Shown: positions 16,712-23,554 of the stretch, one piece after another
Numbering within the stretch: position 1 is the first letter of the stretch
Layout of the letters: each line of letters starts with the position of its first letter
From: EA-27 sp964396265
GTDB lineage: Archaea > Thermoplasmatota > Thermoplasmata > RBG-16-68-12 > EA-27
DNA: 64,000 nt
Assembly (NCBI GenBank): GCA_964396265.1
Contig: CAYNEM010000010.1
Coordinates: 1-64,000 of the forward strand
Direction: 5' to 3'
Program-made: the position numbers and the translations under genes
The notes under the pieces: model-generated
The model's input: only the letters and a program-made list of their open reading frames with translations
Databases searched by the model: none
What the model was told of the DNA's origin: nothing

Positions 16712-17152
16712 TCAGTGGACATCGAACTCGTTGCCCTCCGGGTCGAGCATCGTAACGAAGTAGAAGTTCGCGTCGTCGCTCTCGCTCACCTTCTTCGCCC
16801 CACGCCCGAGCGCGAGGATGCGTCCGACCTCCGCGTCGATCCGCCGCCGGCGCTCCGCCTCAAGGACCTTCCGACCACCGCTCGCGTTCAAGTCGAGGTG
16901 CAGGCGGTTCTTCTCGGGCTTCGGCGTGTCCATCCTCTGGAAGTAAATCCGGGGACCCTTCCCCTCCGGATCCACAACCGAGCTCCCGTCGTTCCACTCC
17001 TCCTGGGGGACGCCGTTCGACGTCAGGAACGCCTCCCACGTCGCGAAGCTTTCCGGCGGGTCCTGCAGTTTGTATCCGAGCGCGGCGGCGTAGAACTCGG
17101 ACAATCTCCGAGGGTCGTTGCAATCGTACACGATCTGGATGCCGAGGGACAT
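16712..17152 (-). CDS. VOC (glyoxalase/bleomycin-resistance) domain protein
   Basis: 146 residues, one complete VOC module pair of beta-alpha-beta-beta-beta units: IQIVYDCNDPRRLSEFYAAALGYKL opens it, LHLDLNA starts the second half, and MLDPEGNEFDVH is the standard end with the metal-ligand Glu region. Relatives include glyoxalase-like enzymes and uncharacterised Actinobacterial-type proteins; the substrate cannot be inferred. Its last 48 codons are repeated at 12114-12257. ATG 17152 is the only Met before the domain start. Confidence 0.88.
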   Translation of the reverse strand: MSLGIQIVYDCNDPRRLSEFYAAALGYKLQDPPESFATWEAFLTSNGVPQEEWNDGSSVVDPEGKGPRIYFQRMDTPKPEKNRLHLDLNASGGRKVLEAERRRRIDAEVGRILALGRGAKKVSESDDANFYFVTMLDPEGNEFDVH

Positions 17153-17196
17153 GGCGGTCGCGAGGGCGTTCGCCGGCAAATGGGTTGTGGTCCCAC

Positions 17197-18564
17197 TCAG
17201 CTCCGGCGACCCGACTTCTTCAGCGCGAGGGAAACCGAGGCGGCGGCGAGAACGGAGGCGATGACGACCGCCGGAATCGCGACCGCGGTCGTTCCCGGAG
17301 ATGCCCAGCAGCCTGGCACGACCTGATGGCCGGAAAAGCGGACCGAGAGACTGCCCCGGTCCTGCTCGCCCCACATTGCAAGGGCCCTTCCCGCCTCGTC
17401 GAGCCCGACATCGAGAGGGGTGACGTACGAAGCTTCCGCCGATCGCTGGGATACTCGTGCGGTGCACCTGCCCTCCGAGGCTGCCCGCGTCTGCGCGACC
17501 ACTCCCCCCTGGTCGATCCACGCGATGGCGACGTCCCCGTGGGAGTTCACCGCGACGGAAGCACTCTCCCCGCTTGCGATTCTCCGGGTGGACCCGATGG
17601 CAAGGCCCTCCACTCCGGCGGTCCACAGGGTCGGGCTCGACACGCCGGAAACTTGGAAGACCGCGAGCCCGTTGCCTGCGCGGTTCGTCGCGAGCTGAAC
17701 GCCGCCGCCTCCGATCCACCCCGCGTCCGTTTCCGCGTCAAAGGAGATGCGCTGCGCGGTGCCCCAGTCGGCCGATGCCTCCCGAGTCGCCCACATGAAT
17801 CGCACGCCAAGTTCGTCCGAGCGGGTCCACGCTGCGAGCGTGCGTCCCTGACTCATCGCGACCCGGACCAGTTGAGCGTTGCCCCGCTCGATCTGCACGG
17901 GGGGAGTCCAGCCCGTCGCGGGATCGAAGCGGACGGCCCAGACCCCCTCGAAACCCTCCTCGTACTGAATCCACGCGATCGTCGCGTTTCCCCCTTCATC
18001 CATAGCGACGTGTGGTTGGCTGCCGATGCCGAGGGGTTCGGTCGCGTTCCATCCCGTACCCGGAACGTATCGAGCTGCGCTGAGTCCGGAATACCACGAC
18101 CACAGAGTCCAAACAGCCACCGCGCTCCCGTCGGGACTGGCGGCAACCGCCGAGCCACCGACCTCGGGCGAGCCCCCGCCCAATCGGGTCGGCGAGTTCC
18201 AGCTTGCACCGGCGTTCTCGCGAGCCCACGTCGTCACTTCTTGGTACCCGGCAGGGTAGCCAATCACCTGATAGACGAGGAAGGTTTGGCCCTGGCCATC
18301 GTTCGCCAGACGAGCGGAGAAAGCATCGTCCGGGCCATCGTGCAGGAGCTGGCCTGCGTCCCAACGCCCCTCCGCATACCGGCTCACGACTAACCTTGTA
18401 CCCCCGTCCCTGCGAGTCCATGCGGCGAACGCCTCGCCGTCCGGTCTCATATCGAGATCCTCCAGGATGGGGTCGCCAGCCCCGGGAACCGTGCCCGGGG
18501 GATCCCACGCACGCGCGGCTCCGGACGTAATCAGCGGGAGAAGAAGGAACAGGAAGGACGCCAA
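17197..18564 (-). CDS. Secreted beta-propeller-like protein with C-terminal anchor
   Basis: 455 residues from a TTG at 18564 that places a signal peptide (ASFLFLLLPLITSGAARA) at the N-terminus. The body is a series of about 55-residue repeats with the pattern AxxWT..DG and VAVWTxxS, typical of BNR/sialidase-like or WD-like propellers of surface proteins. A single C-terminal helix (TTAVAIPAVVIASVLAAASVSLAL) followed by KKSGRRS anchors it. No Asp-box motifs are complete, so glycosidase activity is not supported. The start is uncertain because no ATG or GTG lies in frame close by. Confidence 0.75.
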   Translation of the reverse strand: MASFLFLLLPLITSGAARAWDPPGTVPGAGDPILEDLDMRPDGEAFAAWTRRDGGTRLVVSRYAEGRWDAGQLLHDGPDDAFSARLANDGQGQTFLVYQVIGYPAGYQEVTTWARENAGASWNSPTRLGGGSPEVGGSAVAASPDGSAVAVWTLWSWYSGLSAARYVPGTGWNATEPLGIGSQPHVAMDEGGNATIAWIQYEEGFEGVWAVRFDPATGWTPPVQIERGNAQLVRVAMSQGRTLAAWTRSDELGVRFMWATREASADWGTAQRISFDAETDAGWIGGGGVQLATNRAGNGLAVFQVSGVSSPTLWTAGVEGLAIGSTRRIASGESASVAVNSHGDVAIAWIDQGGVVAQTRAASEGRCTARVSQRSAEASYVTPLDVGLDEAGRALAMWGEQDRGSLSVRFSGHQVVPGCWASPGTTAVAIPAVVIASVLAAASVSLALKKSGRRS

Positions 18565-18658
18565 CCGGACACGCTTCCGAGCGCGGTTCGTTGACTTCCC
18601 CCGCGTTCATCGGGGACGGCGAAATAAGGATGCCGGTCGCGGGCGACCGAACGGGAGG

Positions 18659-19027
18659 TCAGTCCGAACCCAGGATCCGAGGGTTCTTTCGAAGCTCCCC
18701 CGTCGAGGCGTCGACTTCCCAGCCCAGATAGTACACCGCGTGCCACCCCCAGGTGCACGGGTCCTCCGGATGAGGGAACACGACCCGGCTCTTCGAGACC
18801 CGTTCGTTGTAGCGGAAGTAGGCGGTCCCGATGTTGCGATCTTCGATCTTTCCGGCAATCCGGACCTCCTCGATGGACTCGGGCTGGATGCCGACGCCCT
18901 TCAGGACCTCGTACGGCACGACCGAGAACGGCGTGTCGGGATCGTAGGGGAGCGTGACGGCGGTCCAGCCGTTCTCGCCGTCGGGCGAAACCTCGATCTG
19001 CATCTGGGGCCCTTTCGACGTGGTCAT
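18659..19027 (-). CDS. Degenerate retropepsin-like protein (paralog 1)
   Basis: 122 residues. Alignment by eye to the canonical protein at 11393-11779: the DTGSDDSALP loop corresponds to DPDTPFSVVPYEVLKGVGI, and the VLGHIALEMLGLTLD end to WGWHAVYYLGWEVD. The catalytic Gly of DTG is Pro, so protease activity is unlikely. It is clearly closest to the N-terminal 110 residues of the 19226-20227 protein, sharing the WGW..VY.LGWE.D motif. The ATG overlaps the stop of the DUF72 remnant (ATGA), the same order seen for the intact DUF72 gene and its downstream paralog. Confidence 0.65.
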   Translation of the reverse strand: MTTSKGPQMQIEVSPDGENGWTAVTLPYDPDTPFSVVPYEVLKGVGIQPESIEEVRIAGKIEDRNIGTAYFRYNERVSKSRVVFPHPEDPCTWGWHAVYYLGWEVDASTGELRKNPRILGSD

Positions 19028-19170
19028 CCGAAGTCCCCCAAGCCTCGTTGAGCCCCGCCTTTCGCCGGGAAGCCGTCCTCCATCATCCCCGCCAGCCAGC
19101 GGAATTCGTTCACGCTCGCGGGGCAGAACCCAGAGTGGTGGTTGTTGAGGGACACGTCCACGAGCTCCAC
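19024..19170 (-). pseudogene. 3' remnant of a DUF72 gene, repeat of 20236-20382
   Basis: The frame ends NNHHSGFCPASVNEFRWLAG, then MMEDGFPAKGGAQRGLGDFG, against NNHYAGFGPASVNEFRRLAG and MMEVGFPAAGGAQRGLADFG in the intact gene at 20236-21057. Only the last 48 or so codons are present; upstream the frame is unrelated. Same orientation as the intact copy. It is best explained by a tandem duplication of [DUF72 3' end + retropepsin-like gene] followed by divergence. Confidence 0.8.
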
Positions 19171-19225
19171 AGCTGAGGATCGTCTCTTCCCACTGAAAGG
19201 ATGCAGGCCAATCTGACCGTAGAGA

Positions 19226-20227
19226 TTACGCGACATCCCCCGACCCATCCGGAGCACCTCCAAAAGCGTTTGGGTGGAATCGAGTCAGGACTGACTTCGG
19301 GACATCAATTGAGCAATGGAACATCGCACGCGGATGCCGACGAGCCAACATTCGAAATGCCGCGAAATACCACCTCGGATCAGCGGCATTAGCGGAGTAC
19401 AATTCATGCACTTCGACGCCTAGCAAACCGATGAAGTAGCGTCCCAGTAGATCGCGCTGACGCCCCCAGGACTCGACACCAAAAATTGGATAGCCACCAC
19501 GACTAACGCGTTTCAAGAATCGTTCGAAATCGTCACTCAGGAGCGCCCATGCTCTCGGGTGATTCTCGTATACCTTAAGATGGCGACAGAGGACACGACG
19601 GACAAACATGTTTTCAAGGATCACATATGTCCGATATCGAGCCACCGCCACCCTCGCCTTTCGCTTGAGTTCCTCGACAGATGCGCCCTGAACGCCCTTC
19701 GGTACGTCGAACATTCCGTGAGGATTTGTAAGCTCATACCGGCCATCAGCCCTTCGCCGGAATCCCAGGTGTCGCACTGTCCATTCGACGCTTTCCCAAT
19801 CGGTTGGGGTGAGCATTGGAAAACGACACGCCATGCCGCCGACGGCGACTAGCTGAGAGAGGTGTGCGGTCGCGGCTCCCATTTCACCGGTCTCCGCACG
19901 TTCGAGGGCGTCCGAGACTACATCCAGTTCCCAGCCCAAAGGGTAGACGGTGTCCCAGCCCCATTCGAGTGAATCCCCCGATTCCGCGAACACCGCCATG
20001 GTGGGTGTCGAACGATTCCCAAGGTGATTCCAAATCTGCCCTAACCAACGCGGGCGGTGTCGCCCCTGAATCATGATGGTCCTGCGTTGCATTCGGCGAA
20101 TTCCCAGGCTCCGAAACACGCGGGATGGCAAGATTGAGTAGATCGTGCGGTCCATCCCAACGGGCAACCGAATCCATGTCCGAGGGCCACGTCGTTCCTT
20201 GCTCAGACCAATACGCACGTCCGGCAT
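19226..20227 (-). CDS. Two-domain protein: degenerate retropepsin-like plus unknown C-terminal domain
   Basis: 333 residues. Residues 1-110 match paralog 1 (18659-19027), with MDRTIYSILPSRVFRSLGI at the active-site loop and WGWDTVYPLGWELD at the end; no DTG remains. Residues 120-333 form a helical, Arg/Trp-rich domain I do not recognise (motifs CRFPMLTPTDWESVEW, YENHPRAWALLSDDFERF and HPRAMFHCSIDVP). The DNA looks less GC-rich than the flanks. It starts 8 bases after the stop of the intact DUF72 gene, which suggests co-transcription. Confidence 0.65.
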   Translation of the reverse strand: MPDVRIGLSKERRGPRTWIRLPVGMDRTIYSILPSRVFRSLGIRRMQRRTIMIQGRHRPRWLGQIWNHLGNRSTPTMAVFAESGDSLEWGWDTVYPLGWELDVVSDALERAETGEMGAATAHLSQLVAVGGMACRFPMLTPTDWESVEWTVRHLGFRRRADGRYELTNPHGMFDVPKGVQGASVEELKRKARVAVARYRTYVILENMFVRRVLCRHLKVYENHPRAWALLSDDFERFLKRVSRGGYPIFGVESWGRQRDLLGRYFIGLLGVEVHELYSANAADPRWYFAAFRMLARRHPRAMFHCSIDVPKSVLTRFHPNAFGGAPDGSGDVA

Positions 20228-20235
20228 AGCCCACC

Positions 20236-21057
20236 CTAGCCAAAGTCAGCGAGACCCCTCTGCGCTCCGCCCGCCGCAGGGAAGCCGACCTCCATCATCC
20301 CCGCCAAACGCCGGAACTCGTTCACGCTCGCAGGTCCGAAGCCCGCATAGTGGTTGTTGAAGAATACGAACACCTGGCGGACGTCGTCCCCGGAAGCCTC
20401 CTTCTCAAGGTGGCGGTACCACTCCCGCATCTCCTTGGACCGGTCCTTCACCGTCTCCTTGAACTCCTCGATGTCCCGTTCCCCGACGAGCCGCACGTAC
20501 ACGAAGTCCGCGGTCACCACGGGCGGGCTCGTCACGTACTGGTTCTCCGTCCAGGCCATCGCTACGTTCTTCGCGCGCAGCATCGCGTACACGTCGTCGC
20601 GGAACCACGACTTGTGACGGAACTCGATCGCATGGTGGATCTTCGGATCGACGAGGTTGAGGAACTCCTTCATCGGCTCCAGGTGCGTCGCGTACTTCAC
20701 GCTCGGCGGGAGCTGGACGACGAGGGCGCCGAGGCGGTCGCGGAGTTCCGCCATGGACCGGTAGACCCAGGACAGTGGCTCCTCGACATGGACGAGCTTC
20801 TTCTCGTGCGTGATCTTCTTCGGGAATTTGGCGGTGAACAGGAAACCATCGGAGACCGTGCGCCGCCAGTTCGCGGTCGTTGCGGGCTGCGGGATCCGGT
20901 AGTACGAGGAGTCAATCTCGACCGTGTCGAACGTACTCGAGTACAGCTTGAGGTATTCGGACTTCGGCGTGCCTTCCGGGTAGAAGCCGCCCAGCCAGTC
21001 GTCGTACCCCCAGCCCGAGCAGCCGACGCGCAGCTTCGACGCGAGGTCCTTCCCCAT
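20236..21057 (-). CDS. DUF72 family protein (YecE-like TIM barrel)
   Basis: 273 residues, full length for the family. Characteristic motifs: RVGCSGWGYDDW at the N-terminus, YSSTFDTVEIDSSYYRIP, FLFTAKFPKKITHEK, LVVQLPPS, AIEFRHKSWF, FVYVRLVG, and VFVFFNNHYAGFGPASV at the C-terminus. The barrel's acidic pocket is conserved; the biochemical role is not established, although a nuclease or sugar-phosphate link has been proposed. Followed by a retropepsin-like gene 8 bases away. Its 3' end is duplicated at 19024-19170. Confidence 0.93.
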   Translation of the reverse strand: MGKDLASKLRVGCSGWGYDDWLGGFYPEGTPKSEYLKLYSSTFDTVEIDSSYYRIPQPATTANWRRTVSDGFLFTAKFPKKITHEKKLVHVEEPLSWVYRSMAELRDRLGALVVQLPPSVKYATHLEPMKEFLNLVDPKIHHAIEFRHKSWFRDDVYAMLRAKNVAMAWTENQYVTSPPVVTADFVYVRLVGERDIEEFKETVKDRSKEMREWYRHLEKEASGDDVRQVFVFFNNHYAGFGPASVNEFRRLAGMMEVGFPAAGGAQRGLADFG

Positions 21058-21137
21058 GCTCGGGTACGAACCGGGTCGACGGGAAAAGAGTTTGTCCGGC
21101 GAAGGAGCCCCTGCGATTCACGTGCGGACGCCCTCGC

Positions 21138-21145
21138 CCTTAAGG
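21138..21145 (+). promoter_or_regulatory. TATA-like box fixing the ThiI-like start
   Basis: CCTTAAGG, about 27 bases before the GTG at 21170. It supports that internal GTG over the in-frame ATG at 21056, which lies inside the divergent DUF72 gene. Confidence 0.5.
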
Positions 21146-21169
21146 TTCCGAAGGGAATACGCGAGCTGC

Positions 21170-22012
21170 GTGGTCCTCCTCGTCCGCTATGGGGAATTGT
21201 CCCTCAAGAGCCCGTACGTGCGCCGCCAGCTCGAGGACCGGCTCGCGGCAAACGTGCACGAGATGTTCGCCGCCGGCGGCGTCGAGTGCCTCGTGAAGTT
21301 CGAACGCGGTCGACTGTTCGTGCACGCCGACGACGAGGGCGCCGCGCTGCGCCTCCTGCGCAGCGTGTTCGGGATCGTGTCGGTCTCGCCCGCAAAGGAG
21401 TCCTCCTCCGACCTCGGGACGCTCACGAGTCACGTCGTCGTCCTTGCGCGGGATTCCCTCCACGGCGGGATGTCGTTCGCGATCCGAGCGCGGCGTTCCG
21501 GCGAGCACCCGTACACGTCCCGGGAACTTGCCACGGTGCTGGGGAAGGCGGTGCAGGACGCAATCCCCGGGCTGGCGGTAGATTTGGACTCGCCGGATTG
21601 TGAGCTCCACGTGGAGGTCCGGGGACCGAGGGCCTATGTGTTCCAGGTGATCGTTGAAGGAGCGGGAGGACTTCCCTTGGGAAGTCAGGGCAAGGCCTTC
21701 GCCCTCGTCGAGGACGATGCGGGATTGGTCGCGGCGTGGCTCATGATGCGGCGGGGGTGCCGCCTGCGGGTGGCCGGGGGAAGCGAGCTCGCCCGGGCGC
21801 TGCGGAGGTGGGACCCGAAGCTCGAGGTGATCGACGTGCGCACGGAAGCCCAGCTCCTCGAGCTTGCGTCGCAGAAAGGGATGCCTCTGGTCCTGGCGAC
21901 CGAGGGGGCCGACGGGGAAGCGGCGGGCGGGAGACCGTTCGTCCTTCGTCCCCTGTCGGGTCTCTCCTCCGCGGACCTGGAACGGCTCGCGGCGGCAGTA
22001 CGGTCCATGTGA
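21170..22012 (+). CDS. ThiI-like THUMP protein lacking the PP-loop motif
   Basis: 280 residues from the GTG at 21170. An N-terminal ferredoxin-like plus THUMP domain (VVLLVRYGELSLKS to about residue 165) is clear. GLPLGSQGK at 167-175 is the sequence that in 4-thiouridine synthetase ThiI leads straight into the SGGxDSP pyrophosphatase loop. Here that loop reads VEDDAGL (180-186), although the following AAWLMMRRGC is preserved. The protein can therefore probably bind tRNA but not adenylate U8. There is no rhodanese domain. It may be a tRNA-binding scaffold, or a decayed paralog of a true ThiI elsewhere. Confidence 0.8.
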   Translation: MVLLVRYGELSLKSPYVRRQLEDRLAANVHEMFAAGGVECLVKFERGRLFVHADDEGAALRLLRSVFGIVSVSPAKESSSDLGTLTSHVVVLARDSLHGGMSFAIRARRSGEHPYTSRELATVLGKAVQDAIPGLAVDLDSPDCELHVEVRGPRAYVFQVIVEGAGGLPLGSQGKAFALVEDDAGLVAAWLMMRRGCRLRVAGGSELARALRRWDPKLEVIDVRTEAQLLELASQKGMPLVLATEGADGEAAGGRPFVLRPLSGLSSADLERLAAAVRSM

Positions 22013-22020
22013 CGAACCAC

Positions 22021-22456
22021 TCAGACCGAGCGCGATAACGCCAGGCCCAAGAGGATTCCGTAGACGAGGTGCCCCGCGAGGCTCGCGAGCACGGGGGTCC
22101 GGCCCATCTCGTTCCGCCAAGGATCCACCGCCGTCGCCCACTCGTGGAGGAGCATCGTGCCGATCCACAGCGAGAGACCGAACGCGACCCCCGAGGGCGC
22201 CGACGGAAGAAGGAGGAGACCTATGCCGAGGAGGAAGGCGACGCCCGCAATCCCGCCAAAAGCGAAATGCGTCGCGATCACAGCGGCGCCGAGCCGGCGG
22301 CGGCTCTGGAATCCGAACAGAGAGGCGTGGATCTCGTGCCACCTCGAACACGCCACGAACGCCGTAGCGGCGGTACGCGAGGACCTCGACCGGGAGCATC
22401 CAGGCCGTCGAGGCCAGCCCCACCAACAGTCCCTGGAGGAGGGTGGCGCCGACCAC
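22021..22456 (-). pseudogene. Four-helix membrane protein gene with a frameshift
   Basis: The start is ATG 22456: MVGATLLQGLLVGLASTAWM, one helix, then YRRYGVRGVFEVAR. That frame loses meaning near 22340, where a second frame takes over with RWHEIHASLFGF and continues through three more helices to the stop at 22021. Joined, they give about 145 residues of a plausible small membrane protein (DUF6789-like in style). A one-base indel near 22335-22345 is needed. It could be a real mutation or an assembly error. A TTAAG box lies near 22480. Confidence 0.65.
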
Positions 22457-22554
22457 GCCCGCGTACAGGCCAGGCCGCCTTAACTAGAATCGGACCGCTG
22501 CCTCCCAGGAATCTTGCGTCGGGATCGATCGTGGATGCTTCGGAATCCCTGAGC

Positions 22555-23364
22555 CTAGAGGACCTGCAAGAGGTCGAGCACGACGAGGGCGTCCGCGAGG
22601 AACACGAGGCCGATGAACAGGAGGGCGACGGACCGGGTGCGAAGGGCCTCGAGGCCCCATCGGGAGCCTAGGTAGCCGCCGAGGAGCGTCAGCGGGAACA
22701 GAAGGGGAATGATCGACAGCTCCGCGGGCACGCCCTGGCGGGCGGCGAAGATTAGGAATCCGAACAGGGCGGTGGGCACGATGATCAGGGACGATGTGCC
22801 GACCGCCGTCCGCGTCTTCCGCCCTAGGCCGTACGTCAGGATAGGCACGTTGAAGACGCCCCCGCCCACGCCCGCGGACCCGGAGATGAACCCGCTCACC
22901 GCCGTCGCGACGGAGCTCGCCGCCAGCCTCTTTCGCGTCATCCTTGCGGGGTCGTCGGCGTCGGCAGCCCGGCGGCGGTACCAGTCGTACAGCATGGTGA
23001 CCGCCAAGACGAGCAGGAGGACCGCGAAGAATACCTTGAAGTCGCGCACGTCGAGGAACACGTCCAGGGTAATGACCGTCCCGAGGATCACGCCGGCGAG
23101 CGCGCCGAGCACGAGGTACCGTCCGATGCGAAAGTCCACGAACCCCTTCCGCGCGTGGTTGAAGGTCGAGCTGAGCGCGGTGGCCGCGGCGAGGGTCAGA
23201 CTGATCGGGACCACGAGGTCGTCGGCCTTGGGGTCCGTCGGCAGGTACAGGAGCAGGAGGATCGGCACGTAGAGGCCACCGCCGCCCAGACCGACGTTCG
23301 CGAACGTGAAGGACACGAGGAAGACGAGGAGCGCGATGACGGCCATCGTCAGCACATCGGCCAC
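22555..23364 (-). CDS. TauE/SafE-family anion exporter
   Basis: 269 residues, 7-8 helices, with the family's duplicated half: FTFANVGLGGGGLYVPILLL in the first repeat and GFISGSAGVGGGVFNVPIL in the second, each a Gly-rich re-entrant loop. Members export sulfite, sulfoacetate or other organosulfur anions. Start is taken as the GTG at 23364, about 24-31 bases from the CTTTAATC box at 23388-23395. An ATG further out at 23457 would add a polar, unconserved leader. Confidence 0.88.
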   Translation of the reverse strand: MADVLTMAVIALLVFLVSFTFANVGLGGGGLYVPILLLLYLPTDPKADDLVVPISLTLAAATALSSTFNHARKGFVDFRIGRYLVLGALAGVILGTVITLDVFLDVRDFKVFFAVLLLVLAVTMLYDWYRRRAADADDPARMTRKRLAASSVATAVSGFISGSAGVGGGVFNVPILTYGLGRKTRTAVGTSSLIIVPTALFGFLIFAARQGVPAELSIIPLLFPLTLLGGYLGSRWGLEALRTRSVALLFIGLVFLADALVVLDLLQVL

Positions 23365-23387
23365 GAGCGCGGGGAGGCGCGGTGCCG

Positions 23388-23395
23388 GATTAAAG
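23388..23395 (-). promoter_or_regulatory. TATA box for the TauE-type gene
   Basis: CTTTAATC on the minus strand, 24-31 bases before GTG 23364. It decides the start codon and predicts a leaderless message. Confidence 0.55.
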
Positions 23396-23554
23396 ATATC
23401 CGACGGACTCCGTGGCTTTGCGAGGCACGACGTGAGACCTCGCCGTGGACCCGACACATCCCGTCGTCGGCCTCAACGCGACCGCGGACGGGTGGGGTGG
23501 CACGCCAGAATGCTCACGCTGGCCGCGCGCGCATCTTGCGATCTGCGTGGTCGT

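Noticed and set aside
12114..17152. Integrative element with an integrase between VOC repeats
   Set aside because: No integrase, recombinase or tRNA target was found; the repeats could equally come from tandem duplication.
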